Origin: Kribbella pratensis
GTDB taxonomy: Bacteria; Actinomycetota; Actinomycetes; Propionibacteriales; Kribbellaceae
Assembly: GCF_004366075.1 (NCBI RefSeq)
Contig: NZ_SODU01000002.1
Span: 1,798,758 to 1,862,757 of the forward strand
Direction of reading: 5' to 3'
Length of the DNA: 64,000 nt
The position numbers and the translations under genes were made by a program. How positions within the stretch are numbered: the first letter of the stretch is position 1; the number at the start of each line of letters is the position of its first letter. Below the pieces are notes generated by a model. It saw nothing but the letters and a program-made list of their open reading frames with translations. It ran no database searches and was not told the DNA's origin. Positions 18,585-28,436 of this stretch are shown piece by piece.

Positions 18585-20759
18585 TCACCCAACCGGTTCA
18601 GCTTGCCGTTCGACCGCGGGCCGGCGGCGGAGCGAGTCGCCCTCCACGTCGACGTTCGGGAGGAGGCGGTTCAGCCAGCCGGGGAGGTACCAGGCGTGCC
18701 GGCCGAGGAGTGCCATCACCGCCGGTACGACGGTCATCCGTACGACGAACGCGTCGAGTGCGACCGCGAGGGCCAGCCCGAAGCCCATCTCGCGGATCAA
18801 CGTCTCGCCGGACAGGATGAACCCGGAGAAGACCGCGGTCATGATCACCGCCGCCGCGGTCACCACCCGCGCCCCGTGCGCGAACCCGTCGACCACCGCC
18901 ACCCGGGGTGCGGCGCCGTGCACGTGCTCCTCGCGCATCCGCGTCACCAGGAAGATCTGGTAGTCCATCGCGAGCCCGAACACCACCCCGATCAGGAAGA
19001 TCGGCAGCATGCTGATCACCGGCCCGGTCTGTCCCGAGATGCCGAACAGCCCGGCCAGCCAGCCCCACTGGAAGACCGCGACCAAGGCGCCGAACGTGGC
19101 CACGACGGTGAGCAGGAACCCGAGCGTCGCCTTCAGCGGCACCAGGATCGAGCGGAACACCAGCATCAGCAGCAGGAACGCGAGGCCGATGATGAGTGAC
19201 AGGTACGGCAACAGCGCGCCGCCGAGCTTGTCCGAGATGTCGATGCTGACCGCGGTCGCGCCGGTGACCGCCACCTCGGCACGATCCTGGTCGGGCATCA
19301 ACCGGATCGCCTCGACCAGGTCCTTGGTCTGCTGCGTACTCGGGCCGCTCGACGGGATCACGGTCAGCAACGCCGTGTTCCCGGCCGGGTTGAAGACCGG
19401 TGGCGTCACCATCGTCACGTCCGGCAGCCCGCGTACGGCGGCTGCGGTCGCGGTGGCCGCCGTCCGCGGATCGGCAGAAGCGCCTGCGTCCACGACCACC
19501 ATCAGCGGCCCGTTGAACCCGGGCCCGAAGCCCTCGGAGAGCATCTCGTACGCCTTGCGCTGGGTCGAGTCGGGCGCCGCGGTGCTGTCGTCGGGCAGCC
19601 CGAGCTCGAGATCGGTCGCCGGGATCGCGAGCGTGCCGAGACCGATCACGGTCACCACGAGCACCGCCAACGGGCGCCGGGTGACGAAGCCAGCCCACCG
19701 GCGGCCGATCGTCGTCCGTCCGGCCGCTTCCGGATCGCCGCCGCGGAGACCGGGGATGCGACCGCCGAGCACCCGCCGTCCTGCGAACCCGAGCAGGGCC
19801 GGCAGCAGAGTGAGCGCGATCGCGACCGCGATGACCACGGTGAACGCGGCGGCCAGGCCCATCTGGGTGAGGAACGGGATGTCGACAACAAACAGCCCGG
19901 CCAGCGCGATCACCACGGTCAGGCCGGCGAAGACCACAGCAGAGCCGGCGGTGCCGACCGCTCGGCCCACCGCCTCCTCCGGCTCCAGTCCGGTGCTCAG
20001 CTCATGCCGGTACCTGGACATGATGAAGAGCGCATAGTCGATCGAGACCGCGAGACCGATCATCAGCGCGAGGATCGGCGTACCGGATCCGATGTCGACG
20101 AAACCGCTGATGGTCGAGATCGCGGTCACCCCGAGCCCTACCCCGATGATTGCCGACAGCAACGGCAGACCGGCGGCGATCAACGAGCCGAAGGTGATCA
20201 GCAGTACGACGGCAGCCACGCCGATACCGATCACCTCGGTGAGCTGCTGCTCGTTCTGTGGTTGCAGCGCGTCGCCGCCGTACTCGACCGTGAGTCCGGA
20301 CGCGCGGGCCGGTTCGACCGCGACGGCGATGGCCTCCTGCGCTTCCGGCGTGATCTCCTGCGCGGGGACCTTGTAGGTCACCTGCGCGTAGCCGGTGCGG
20401 CCGTCGGAGGAGATCGCCTTGGCGCTGAAGGGGTCGACGACGCGGGCGACCTGCGGTGCGGTCGCGAGCCGATCCAGGGTCTGCTGGACCTGTGGCGTGT
20501 CGGTGAGCTTCTGGCCGGCGGGTGCCTGGAAGACGATCCGGGCGGTCGCGGCGTCGGCGCCGGCCTGCGGGAAGCGGTCGTTGAGCAGATCCGCGGCGCG
20601 CTGCGACTCGGTGCCGGGGATCGAGAAGCCGTTGGCGGTCGGGCCGGAGAGCGTGCCGGCGCCGACTGCTCCGGCAGCCAGCAGTCCCAGCCATACCAGG
20701 AGCACGAACCGGCGGCGGCGGAACGCGAATCGGCCGAGCCTGTAGAGGTACGTAGCCAT
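18585..20759 (-). CDS. MMPL/RND-family membrane transporter
   Basis: 724 residues with about 12 hydrophobic segments and two large outer loops after helices 1 and 7, the MmpL layout. Motifs GLAVSIDYALFIMSRYRHEL (helix 4-5) and FGLAMDYQIFLVTRMREEHV (second half) carry the conserved Asp-Tyr pairs of proton relay. The N-terminus has a basic RFAFRRRRF start. Known: MMPL proteins export lipids or hydrophobic compounds using the proton gradient. It lies 81 bp downstream of the response regulator and in the same direction, so it may be a target of that two-component pair. Confidence 0.92.
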   Translation of the reverse strand: MATYLYRLGRFAFRRRRFVLLVWLGLLAAGAVGAGTLSGPTANGFSIPGTESQRAADLLNDRFPQAGADAATARIVFQAPAGQKLTDTPQVQQTLDRLATAPQVARVVDPFSAKAISSDGRTGYAQVTYKVPAQEITPEAQEAIAVAVEPARASGLTVEYGGDALQPQNEQQLTEVIGIGVAAVVLLITFGSLIAAGLPLLSAIIGVGLGVTAISTISGFVDIGSGTPILALMIGLAVSIDYALFIMSRYRHELSTGLEPEEAVGRAVGTAGSAVVFAGLTVVIALAGLFVVDIPFLTQMGLAAAFTVVIAVAIALTLLPALLGFAGRRVLGGRIPGLRGGDPEAAGRTTIGRRWAGFVTRRPLAVLVVTVIGLGTLAIPATDLELGLPDDSTAAPDSTQRKAYEMLSEGFGPGFNGPLMVVVDAGASADPRTAATATAAAVRGLPDVTMVTPPVFNPAGNTALLTVIPSSGPSTQQTKDLVEAIRLMPDQDRAEVAVTGATAVSIDISDKLGGALLPYLSLIIGLAFLLLMLVFRSILVPLKATLGFLLTVVATFGALVAVFQWGWLAGLFGISGQTGPVISMLPIFLIGVVFGLAMDYQIFLVTRMREEHVHGAAPRVAVVDGFAHGARVVTAAAVIMTAVFSGFILSGETLIREMGFGLALAVALDAFVVRMTVVPAVMALLGRHAWYLPGWLNRLLPNVDVEGDSLRRRPAVERQAEPVG

Positions 20760-20840
20760 GCGGCCGATGCTTCCGGTACGCGGCCGTCGTTCGCGTCTGC
20801 TCCCGGTGGGCTTCTCGCCGTACCGCGTTCACCGTACCTG

Positions 20841-21521
20841 CTACTGCGTCTGCGGTACGCCGGGACGCACGAGCCCGGTCTGGTACGCCAGTACGACGAG
20901 TTGCGCGCGGTCGCGGCAGTCGAGTTTCACCATCGCCCGGTTCACGTGGGTCTTCGCCGTCGACGGGGAGAGCACGAGGCGCTCGGCGATCTCGTCGTTG
21001 GACAGGCCGAGGGCGACCAGGCCGACGATCTCGCGTTCGCGGTCGGTGAGGACGTCGAGTACCGTGGGTCCGACCTGGTGGCCGGAGGTGGGTTCGGCGA
21101 GGAAGCGGTTGATCAGGCCGCGGACGGCCTTCGGGGACAGCAGGGCGTCGCCGCGGGCGACCACACGGATGGCGTCGATCAGCTCGGCCGGCTCGACGCT
21201 CTTGCCGAGGAAGCCGCTGGCGCCGGCGCGGATCGCGTCGAACACGTACTCGTCCACCTCGAACGTGGTCAGGATCAGCACCTTCACGCCCGCGAGCGCC
21301 TCGTCCGCGGTGATCATCCGGGTCGCCGCGAGGCCGTCGACCTCGGGCATCCGGATGTCCATCAGCACCACGTCGGCCCGCTCGGACCGCGCCAGCTCGA
21401 CGGCTTCCCGCCCGTTCGACGCCTCAGCAACGACCTCCAGATCGGGTACTGAACTCACCAGCACCCGGAACCCGCTCCGGATCAACGTCTGATCGTCCGC
21501 CAGCAACACCCTGATCGTCAC
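20841..21521 (-). CDS. NarL/LuxR-type response regulator
   Basis: 226 residues from GTG 21521 (GGGAG upstream). The receiver domain has Asp9-Asp10, the phosphoacceptor Asp55 (LMDIRMP), Thr near 85 and Lys near 105. The LuxR helix-turn-helix is at about 155-212 (LTDREREIVGLVALGLSNDEIAE). It is paired with the histidine kinase immediately upstream. Unusually, the kinase frame runs 98 nt into this gene. Inferred: it regulates the downstream MMPL exporter, itself, or both. Confidence 0.93.
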   Translation of the reverse strand: MTIRVLLADDQTLIRSGFRVLVSSVPDLEVVAEASNGREAVELARSERADVVLMDIRMPEVDGLAATRMITADEALAGVKVLILTTFEVDEYVFDAIRAGASGFLGKSVEPAELIDAIRVVARGDALLSPKAVRGLINRFLAEPTSGHQVGPTVLDVLTDREREIVGLVALGLSNDEIAERLVLSPSTAKTHVNRAMVKLDCRDRAQLVVLAYQTGLVRPGVPQTQ

Positions 21522-22692
21522 CCAGGTCTCCCGTCTCCAGAGGAAGCACAGCATGTACGGCGAACCCGCCACCAGCCGCAGGCCCCGCGTGTAGCTCCCC
21601 ACCGACCGCGCTCACACGCTCCCGCATCCCCACCAGCCCGTGCCCACCATGCGCAGCGCCCGTCACAGGAGGTAGAGCGGGTCCGTTGGTGACGGTGATC
21701 TCGAGCGCGCCGGACCGGTGGAGCAGCTGAACCTCCGCCGCCGCGCCGGGGGCGTGTTTGAGGACGTTGGTGAGGGACTCCTGGACGATGCGGTACGCCG
21801 TGAGTTCTATGACGTCCGGTAGCGCGCCCAGCGAGGCAGGTGGCGTCCAGTCGACCTCTACACCGGCTGCGGTGAAGGAGCGGATGAGAGCGTCCAGCTC
21901 GTGCAGGGACGGAGTAGGCGCCGTGGGAAGCGGTGAGCCGGAGCGACGCAGGACGCCAAGGAGCACGGTGAGTTCTTGGAGCACAGTGCGACCACCGGAG
22001 CGGACCAGCGACAGGGCGCGTTCCGCCTCGTCCGGTTGAGTGCGGAGGACATGCGCCGCGACACCGGACTGCACGTTCATCAAGGCGATGTGGTGCGCGA
22101 TCACATCGTGTAACTCGTGCGCGATCCGCAACCGTTCTTCGATCACCCGCCGCTGTGCCTCTTCGTCCCGCGACTGCTCGGCCCGCACGGCACGCTCCTC
22201 CAGCTCCAGCAGATACGCGCGCCGGTACCGGACCGCTTCCCCGATCGCGCCCGAGAACAGCACGAAGAACGTCAGACCGAGGTTGTCGAGCACGTCCCCG
22301 CCGACGAAAAGCACCTCAGCGGTCAGGCTGAGCAGCGCCGTTGCGACGACCGCGATCGAGCGTGTCGGCCGGTCCTTCGCCAGGACGACGGTGTACGCCG
22401 CGACGCCCATGTAGATGACGATCGGGCTCTTGCCTTGCTCGGCGATCACGAACGTCGTGGTGATCACGGTGGTGATCGCCAGCACGAGCAGCGGCGCCCG
22501 GCGCCGGAACGTGATCACGACCGCACCGGCGATGGCGAGCAGCACCACCGTCTGGTTCAGCTGGATCCGCTCACCGACGTGCCGTCCACCCGGCACCACC
22601 AGGTTGATCAGCAGGATCGAGAGGGCGACAGCAAGGTCCAGCGCCAACGGGTGCCGCGCCAAGGCACGACAGAACCGGGTGAGCCGTTCCAT
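21424..22692 (-). CDS. Sensor histidine kinase (HisKA_3, NarX/DesK type)
   Basis: 422 residues from ATG 22692. Four to five hydrophobic N-terminal segments (about 15-150) form the sensor. The phospho-accepting His195 is in RLRIAHELHDVIAHH, and the ATP-binding domain follows (TAYRIVQESLTNVLKHAPGA, HGGHGLVGMRERV). The ATG lies directly against AAGGG, so an upstream GTG could also be used. The last about 32 residues (after AVLPLETGDLG) are read from inside the response regulator gene and are unlike the family, suggesting a lost stop codon. No large extracellular domain, so the signal is probably sensed in the membrane. Confidence 0.9.
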   Translation of the reverse strand: MERLTRFCRALARHPLALDLAVALSILLINLVVPGGRHVGERIQLNQTVVLLAIAGAVVITFRRRAPLLVLAITTVITTTFVIAEQGKSPIVIYMGVAAYTVVLAKDRPTRSIAVVATALLSLTAEVLFVGGDVLDNLGLTFFVLFSGAIGEAVRYRRAYLLELEERAVRAEQSRDEEAQRRVIEERLRIAHELHDVIAHHIALMNVQSGVAAHVLRTQPDEAERALSLVRSGGRTVLQELTVLLGVLRRSGSPLPTAPTPSLHELDALIRSFTAAGVEVDWTPPASLGALPDVIELTAYRIVQESLTNVLKHAPGAAAEVQLLHRSGALEITVTNGPALPPVTGAAHGGHGLVGMRERVSAVGGELHAGPAAGGGFAVHAVLPLETGDLGDDQGVAGGRSDVDPERVPGAGEFSTRSGGRC

Positions 22693-22767
22693 CCCTTCAC
22701 AGTACGTGACCGCCCGCCGAACCACCTCGTCCAGCAGCAGTATCCCCGCCGTACCGCAGGCGCGGTA

Positions 22768-24189
22768 CTAGATGGTCGACGCCCGTACGGCGAGTTCTCG
22801 GAGGGTTTCGTAGCGGGGGCGGAGGGCGGCGACGCGGGACGCCTCGTCCGGGACCGGCGTCAGGTGTTCGCCGCCTGGGGCAGGGGAGAGGCCGAGGGCC
22901 ACCGCGGCGGCGCCGCGGGCGCCGACCTCGGCTTCGGCGCAGACCGTGGTCGGGCGGGCGAAGGTGGCGGTCAGGCAGCGGCGCCACCACTCGGAGGCGT
23001 CGATCCCGCCGCCGCCGAGGACGACCTCCAGTTCCTGCCCGAACAACGAGTCGAGGATCCGCAGTCCGCGGTCGATCTCCAGTGACGCGCCTTGGAGTGC
23101 TGCCGCGAGCAGGTCGGCCGGGCTGTCGTCGAACGAGAGGCCGAAGTACACACCCGATCCGCCGGGCACCACCGCGGGTGGCCTCGTGCCGGCCATGAAC
23201 GGGATCGCGATCGCACGCGTCGCCCCGATCTCGACCCCGGTCGGTTCGTCGGACTCCAGCCGCAGTACGCCGGTCAGCCACGCGTGGAGGTTGCCGGCGG
23301 CCGAGAAGGCCATCCCGGTCACGGCCCGCTTGTCGTCGACCCGGTACCGCCACAGTTCCCACGGGAGCTCGGGCGCGTTCTCGATCGGGTGCACGACGCG
23401 TACGGCGGCCGACGTACCAACGGTCACCGCTGCGACGCCGGCGTCGTACCCACCCGTCCCGACGTTCGACGCGGCGCCGTCACCGGTCGGCGGATGCACG
23501 GGTACGCCGACCAGACCGGGCCAGCGGCGTTCGTACTCCTTGGACAACGTGCCCGTCCAGCCTGTCGGCACGATCGGCGGCAACCGGTCGGCCGTCACGC
23601 CCGCGATCTCCAGCGCCTCGTCGTCGTACGCACCGGTCGCGAGATCCAGCGTGCCGGTCCCGGACGCGATCGAGACGGACGTGACGCGTTCGCCGGTCAG
23701 TCGCTCGAGCACCAGGTCCGGCAGGCCGGCGAAGGCAGCCGGGGAGTCGTCGGCAAGGAGCCACGGGATCCGGCGGGTCCAGTACAGCCGGTGCAGCCAC
23801 GCGCCGGTGCGCGCGTGGAACGCCCGCTCGTCGAACGACGTACCGAGACCGAGGTCGACCGAGCGCGTGTCGGCCCACGTGATCACCGGTGTGCGCGCGA
23901 CACCTTTGTTGTTAAGAGCAACGATCGAGTGCCACTGTGAGGAGAGCACGATCGCCCCGATCCCCTCGAGGTGGCCGTTCTGCTCGAGCTCGTCCAGGCA
24001 CCCGAGCAGGCCCTCGACGTACTCGTGCAGGTCGAGCGTCGCCGAGCCGTCATGGCCGTACGTCGGGGAGATCTTGTGTCGCGCCAGCGCACCGGGGATC
24101 GGCGCGGCGTCTTCGGACGAGAGGACCAGTGCCCGCGCCGACGACGTCCCCAGGTCGAGGGCGAGCACCCGCTCCTCAGTCTTGGTCAT
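22768..24189 (-). CDS. FGGY-family carbohydrate kinase, gluconokinase-like
   Basis: 473 residues. [14 protein letters not shown] (about 9-22) is the phosphate-1 motif. [23 protein letters not shown] (phosphate-2) and [10 protein letters not shown] (adenosine motif) follow. The two-domain FGGY layout and WADTRS suggest gluconate or a related sugar or polyol as the substrate. Its first 14 bases overlap the end of otsA. Inferred: ATP-dependent phosphorylation of an open-chain sugar acid or sugar made by the upstream oxidoreductase. Gene order amidase, oxidoreductase, otsA, kinase suggests one transcript. Confidence 0.87.
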   Translation of the reverse strand: MTKTEERVLALDLGTSSARALVLSSEDAAPIPGALARHKISPTYGHDGSATLDLHEYVEGLLGCLDELEQNGHLEGIGAIVLSSQWHSIVALNNKGVARTPVITWADTRSVDLGLGTSFDERAFHARTGAWLHRLYWTRRIPWLLADDSPAAFAGLPDLVLERLTGERVTSVSIASGTGTLDLATGAYDDEALEIAGVTADRLPPIVPTGWTGTLSKEYERRWPGLVGVPVHPPTGDGAASNVGTGGYDAGVAAVTVGTSAAVRVVHPIENAPELPWELWRYRVDDKRAVTGMAFSAAGNLHAWLTGVLRLESDEPTGVEIGATRAIAIPFMAGTRPPAVVPGGSGVYFGLSFDDSPADLLAAALQGASLEIDRGLRILDSLFGQELEVVLGGGGIDASEWWRRCLTATFARPTTVCAEAEVGARGAAAVALGLSPAPGGEHLTPVPDEASRVAALRPRYETLRELAVRASTI

Positions 24190-25588
24190 GCAACGCCTTC
24201 AGGAAGGTCTGCGCCCAGAGGTTCACGTCGTGCGCCGCGAGGTGTTTGCGCATCGCCTTCATCCGCCGGCCGAGCTGCCGGTCGTCGGTGTTCATCGCGT
24301 CGACGATCGTGTCCTTCATCCCGTTGATGTCGTGCGGGTTCACCAGGAAAGCCTGCCGGAACTCGTCCGCCGCCCCGGCGAACTCGCTCAGCACCAGCGC
24401 GCCGGTGTCGTCGTACCGCGTCGACACGTACTCCTTGGCGACCAGGTTCATCCCGTCCCGCAACGGCGTCACGACCGCAACGTCAGCGGCCCGCAGCAAC
24501 GCGGCCATCTCGGTCCGCGAGTACGTCGTGTGCAGGTAGTTGATCGCCGGCGTACCGATCCGGCCGTGCTCGCCGTTGATCCGCCCGACCAGGAGCTCGA
24601 TCTCGTCGCGCAGCACGCGGTACTGCTCGACACGCTCCCGGGACGGCGTCGCGACCTGGATGAACACCGCGTCGTCCACCGAGATCCGCTTCTCGTCCAG
24701 CAGTTCGCCGAACGCGCGCAGCCGTTGCCGGATGCCCTTGGTGTAGTCGAGCCGGTCGACGCCGAGCAGGATGTGCGTCGGGTTGCCGACCTCCTCGCGC
24801 ATCTCGGCCGCGCGGGCCGTCGTCTCCGGCTGCCGGGCGAGGCTCTCCAGCTCGTTGACGTCGATCGAGATCGGGAACGCCTTCGCCCGGACGATCCGGT
24901 CGTCGGGCAGGTGGATCCGGTCGCCGCGGGTCCGCAGGCCCATCCGGTTGCGGGCCAGCCGGGCGAAGTTGGACGCTGCGCCGGGGCGCTGGAAACCGAC
25001 CAGGTCCGCGCCCATCAGCCCGTCCAGGATCTGCCGCCGCCACGGCATCTGCGCGAACAGCTCGGTCGGCGGGAACGGGATGTGCAGGAAGAACCCGATG
25101 CGTACGTCGGGGCGCAGCCGGCGCAGCATCGCGGGGACGAGCTGCAGCTGGTAGTCGTGCACCCACACGTCGGCGTTGTCGTCGGCGGCCTCCGCGGCGG
25201 CCTCCGCGAACCGCCGGTTCACCGCGACGTACGACTCCCACCACTCGCGATGGAACTCCGGCGCCACGATCACGTCGTGGTACAGCGGCCAGAGCGTCGC
25301 GTTGGAGAAACCCTCGTAGTACAGCTGGACGTCCTCGGCCGAGAGCATCACCGGGACCAGGTGCATACCGTCGTTGTCGAACGGATCCACCTTCTCGTCC
25401 GGGCTCCCGGTCCAGCCGATCCAGGCACCGTGATGGCCCTGCATCACCGGCGCCAGGGCCGTGACGAGCCCGCCCGGACTTCGGCGCCACGCCGTACTGC
25501 CGTCGGGCATCTCGATCCGGTCGACCGGCAGCCGGTTGGCCACCACTACGAAGGAACTCCTACCGTTCGGCATATTCAGTTCATCCAC
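24176..25588 (-). CDS. otsA: Trehalose-6-phosphate synthase (GT20)
   Basis: 470 residues. [12 protein letters not shown] starts the N-terminal Rossmann domain, with GGLVTAL (about 40) and [16 protein letters not shown] (about 135-150). C-terminal sites include [11 protein letters not shown] and the acidic nucleotide-sugar site with [12 protein letters not shown]. Known: transfers glucose from UDP- or GDP-glucose to glucose-6-phosphate. The matching phosphatase otsB lies 3.6 kb away on the other strand, so trehalose synthesis is complete in this region. Overlaps both neighbours (8 and 14 bp), which marks a tight operon. Confidence 0.97.
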   Translation of the reverse strand: MDELNMPNGRSSFVVVANRLPVDRIEMPDGSTAWRRSPGGLVTALAPVMQGHHGAWIGWTGSPDEKVDPFDNDGMHLVPVMLSAEDVQLYYEGFSNATLWPLYHDVIVAPEFHREWWESYVAVNRRFAEAAAEAADDNADVWVHDYQLQLVPAMLRRLRPDVRIGFFLHIPFPPTELFAQMPWRRQILDGLMGADLVGFQRPGAASNFARLARNRMGLRTRGDRIHLPDDRIVRAKAFPISIDVNELESLARQPETTARAAEMREEVGNPTHILLGVDRLDYTKGIRQRLRAFGELLDEKRISVDDAVFIQVATPSRERVEQYRVLRDEIELLVGRINGEHGRIGTPAINYLHTTYSRTEMAALLRAADVAVVTPLRDGMNLVAKEYVSTRYDDTGALVLSEFAGAADEFRQAFLVNPHDINGMKDTIVDAMNTDDRQLGRRMKAMRKHLAAHDVNLWAQTFLKALHDQD

Positions 25589-26582
25589 TCAAATCGTCGT
25601 CGTCACCGGGGTAGCGGACCCCGATCTGTCTCCTGGTTTCGTCGAGCAGGTCGAGAATCTCGAGGGTGGCGGCGTGGGGGAGGGCCGGCACTTCGATCAG
25701 CCCTTCGCGCAGCGCTTGCATGACTGCGGTTGCCTCATAGTGGTACCCACGACCATGCGTGGGTACCTCGATCCGCTCCGCTCCGGAAGCGGTCGTGCGC
25801 ACGTAGTACTCGGGGTGGTGGAAACGGTGCGGGACCTGCAGGTTTCCGTCCGGTCCGCTGATCGACGCGACCCACGGGCTCTGCGACCGCAGGCCGCAGG
25901 TCAGCGCGGCGACCGCGCCGGACTCGTACCGCCAGGCCATCGCGACGTTCAGGTCGATGCCGTCGTCGTTCAGCGAACCGACCGCCTTCACCTCCGCCGG
26001 GCGGCCGAGCGCCAGGTAGGCGAATGTCATCGGGTAGATGCCGCCGTCCATCAGCGAGCCTCCCCCGAGCGCCGGGTCGAGCAGGCGAACCGGCAAGGAA
26101 GGCTTGTGGAACGCGAAGTCCGCCACCACCTGCTGCGGTTCGCCGATCACCCCGCTGTGCAGGTCCTCGAAGAGCGTCTGGATCACCGGGTTCGTGCGCA
26201 TCCACATCGCCTCGGCGAACAGCGTGTCGTGCTCCTTGGCGACCGCGATCAGGTCCCGGGCCTGCGCGGCGGTCAGCGTGACGGGCTTCTCGCACAGTAC
26301 GGCGACGCCGGCCTGCAACGCCGTACGGGCGACGGCGTAGTGCTGCGGATGCGGCGTACCGATGTAGATCACGTCGACCTCGCCGGAGTCGATCAGCCGG
26401 CGGTAGTCGTCGTACGCGTGCGGGATGCCGAACTCGGCGGCGAACCTGTTCGCGCTGTCCTGGGAGCGGGACGCGACCGCGGTCGCGACGGCGTCGTCCG
26501 GAAGCAGCGCGAGATCGTGCGTGAACTGGGTCGAAATGTTGCCGGTCGCAACGATGCCCCACCTGACGCGATCTATACCCAC
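25581..26582 (-). CDS. Gfo/Idh/MocA-family NAD(P)-dependent oxidoreductase
   Basis: 333 residues. The Rossmann start [13 protein letters not shown] (about 8-20) has a variant Gly motif (ATGNIS), and the catalytic Lys is in LCEKPVTL (about 98). The C-terminal GFO_IDH_MocA domain has [13 protein letters not shown]. Known: these enzymes oxidise or reduce ring sugars, inositols or trans-dihydrodiols. Placed between an amidase and otsA with overlaps on both sides. Inferred: sugar oxidation feeding the FGGY kinase; substrate not known. Confidence 0.92.
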   Translation of the reverse strand: MGIDRVRWGIVATGNISTQFTHDLALLPDDAVATAVASRSQDSANRFAAEFGIPHAYDDYRRLIDSGEVDVIYIGTPHPQHYAVARTALQAGVAVLCEKPVTLTAAQARDLIAVAKEHDTLFAEAMWMRTNPVIQTLFEDLHSGVIGEPQQVVADFAFHKPSLPVRLLDPALGGGSLMDGGIYPMTFAYLALGRPAEVKAVGSLNDDGIDLNVAMAWRYESGAVAALTCGLRSQSPWVASISGPDGNLQVPHRFHHPEYYVRTTASGAERIEVPTHGRGYHYEATAVMQALREGLIEVPALPHAATLEILDLLDETRRQIGVRYPGDDDDLSG

Positions 26583-27976
26583 TGTCTGAACTCCGGGGTC
26601 GGGAACGGTCCGTCTGCAGCGATTCTCGCGGTTTCCAAGGCGTGCGCCAAGCGAATGAGCGTGACCTCACTTCGCGCCGTACCGCTGATCGTGAGTCCGA
26701 CCGGCAGTCCGGACACCACTCCGGACGGGACCGACAGCAGTGGATAACCGGCCAGGGCCGCGTGCGACGAGGAGCTGCCGAGCACGTGATCGCCGTTCAC
26801 CAGGTCGATCGCCCAGGCCGGTGAGTACGCCGGGGATACCAGCGCGTCGAGCTGGTTGTCGCGGAGCAGGTTGTCGATGCCGTCCCGGCCCGCGCGGAGT
26901 GCGGTCAGGCGCGCGGCGACGTACACAGGGGAGCTGAGGCCCTCCGTGGCAGCAGCACGTTCGAACAGCTCCTGGCCGAACCACTGCAGCTCCAGGTCCG
27001 CATGCTTCTTGTTGAACGCTATGAGGTCGTCCAACGTCTGCGGGCCGCCAGAAGCGCGGGTAGCGAGGTACGACGCCATGTCGACCTTCAGCTCGTGGGC
27101 CAGCACCTGCAACTGGTCCTCGTCACCACCTGGTGTCGGCAACGACAGGTGGTCGACCAGCGTGGCTCCGCACTGGCTGAGGAACTCCAGCGCTCGCTCG
27201 GTCACCTGGTCCAGGCCGTTCGAGTAGCCCCAGAGGGGACCGCGCGGTACGCCGATGCGCACGTTGCTGAGGTCCGTGCCGCGGCAGGCCTCCGTGTAGT
27301 CGGTCTGGCCGCCGGTGAGGACGGTGAGCAGGGCTGCAGCCTGGGTGACCGTCCTGGTCATCGGCCCGGCGGTGTCCTGCGAGTGCGAGATCGGGACGAT
27401 GCCCTGCTGGGGGACCAGGCCGACTGTGGGCTTCAGGCCGACGACGCCGTTCAACGCGGCCGGGCAAACGATTGAGCCGTTGGTCTCGGTGCCGATCGCG
27501 TAGTCCGCCAGGCCCGCCGCGACCGCGGCGCCGGAGCCGGACGAGGAGCCGCCGGCCGAGCGGTTCAACGCGTACGGGTTGCGGGTGAGGCCGCCGTACG
27601 CGCTCCAGCCGGACGAGGACGCCGAGCCGCGGAAGTTCGCCCACTCGCTCAGATTGGTCTTCCCCAGGATCACGCAGCCCGCCGCGCGCAACCGCCGTAC
27701 CAACGGGGCGTCCTCCGGCGGCGGTGGCTGGTCGGCCAGCGCCAGCGAGCCGGCCGTGGTCGGCAGGTCCGCGGTGTCGATGTTGTCCTTGACCAGCACC
27801 GGCACGCCGTGCAGCGGCCCACGGACCCGGCCCTCGTCACGCTCGGTGTCGAGTCGGGCGGCTTCGGTGAGCGCGGCGGGGTTAGGGGTGCAGACGGCGT
27901 TGACCAGCGGGTCGACCTCACGAATCCGCCCCTGCAACTCCTCCACCAGCGCCACGCTGGACGGAGTTGAGCTCAC
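26573..27976 (-). CDS. Amidase-signature-family amidohydrolase
   Basis: 467 residues from GTG 27976, with AGGA seven bases upstream; the frame to 28057 adds unrelated residues. The Ser-cisSer-Lys triad is visible: Lys63 (VLVKDNID), the GGSSSGSGA loop (about 142-150) and Ser168 (TETNGSIVCPAALNG). Known: the family hydrolyses amides to acids and ammonia, or acts as the GatA glutaminase; no GatB/GatC genes are here, so a stand-alone amidase is likely. First gene of the minus-strand trehalose operon. The promoter region is shared with the divergent DUF3263 gene. Confidence 0.93.
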   Translation of the reverse strand: MSSTPSSVALVEELQGRIREVDPLVNAVCTPNPAALTEAARLDTERDEGRVRGPLHGVPVLVKDNIDTADLPTTAGSLALADQPPPPEDAPLVRRLRAAGCVILGKTNLSEWANFRGSASSSGWSAYGGLTRNPYALNRSAGGSSSGSGAAVAAGLADYAIGTETNGSIVCPAALNGVVGLKPTVGLVPQQGIVPISHSQDTAGPMTRTVTQAAALLTVLTGGQTDYTEACRGTDLSNVRIGVPRGPLWGYSNGLDQVTERALEFLSQCGATLVDHLSLPTPGGDEDQLQVLAHELKVDMASYLATRASGGPQTLDDLIAFNKKHADLELQWFGQELFERAAATEGLSSPVYVAARLTALRAGRDGIDNLLRDNQLDALVSPAYSPAWAIDLVNGDHVLGSSSSHAALAGYPLLSVPSGVVSGLPVGLTISGTARSEVTLIRLAHALETARIAADGPFPTPEFRQWV

Positions 27977-28020
27977 TTGAACGATCCTGCCAGACTCGGG
28001 TGCGTCCCGTTGTCTTGTCA

Positions 28021-28039
28021 GCGACACGCTTCGTGTCGC
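28021..28039. promoter_or_regulatory. Hairpin/palindrome in the amidase-DUF3263 divergent region
   Basis: GCGACACG pairs with CGTGTCGC around CTT, a perfect 8-bp stem or operator. It lies between the two divergent starts (27976 and 28126). Role unknown: an operator for either side is as likely as an RNA hairpin. Confidence 0.4.
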
Positions 28040-28125
28040 CCGAGCGGTGAATGACATCGCTGTTGTTCAGCACGTAGAGTGGCAGGCGGACGGACGATCA
28101 CCGACCGCACAGGAGTCAGCTGCAC

Positions 28126-28434
28126 ATGGACAGCGCCAACGCCAGCTCTTCCGGCCCGGCCGAAGCTGCGCAGCCGGCTGTTGCCGGACTCTCGGAGCGT
28201 GACGGCCAGATCCTTGCTTTTGAGCGGCACTGGTGGAAGTACGCCGGAGCGAAGGAACAGGCGATCCGGGACCAGTTCCAGATGTCGGCGACCCGGTACT
28301 ACCAGGTCCTGAACGCACTCATCGACCGGCCCGAGGCCCTCGCGCACGACCCGCTGCTGGTCAAGCGCCTGCGCCGCCTCCGTGCCGCCCGCCAGCGCGC
28401 CCGCTCCGCACGCCGACTGGGCATCGAGGTCTGA
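28126..28434 (+). CDS. DUF3263 family protein
   Basis: 102 residues. The central part (LSERDGQILAFERHWWKYAGAKEQAIRDQFQMSATRYYQVLNAL, about 22-66) is the DUF3263 domain, with a helix-turn-helix look, followed by a strongly basic tail (KRLRRLRAARQRARSARRLG). Known: DUF3263 is an actinobacterial family, mostly beside LytR_C genes as here; the function is unproven. Inferred: a small DNA- or RNA-binding protein. It is followed by the LytR_C gene after 2 bp, so both are one transcript. Confidence 0.9.
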   Translation: MDSANASSSGPAEAAQPAVAGLSERDGQILAFERHWWKYAGAKEQAIRDQFQMSATRYYQVLNALIDRPEALAHDPLLVKRLRRLRAARQRARSARRLGIEV

Positions 28435-28436
28435 CC

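Noticed and set aside
22946-25723. 925-residue open frame opposite the kinase and otsA
   Set aside because: It spans two clear genes on the other strand, has low-complexity Arg/Ser composition and no motifs.
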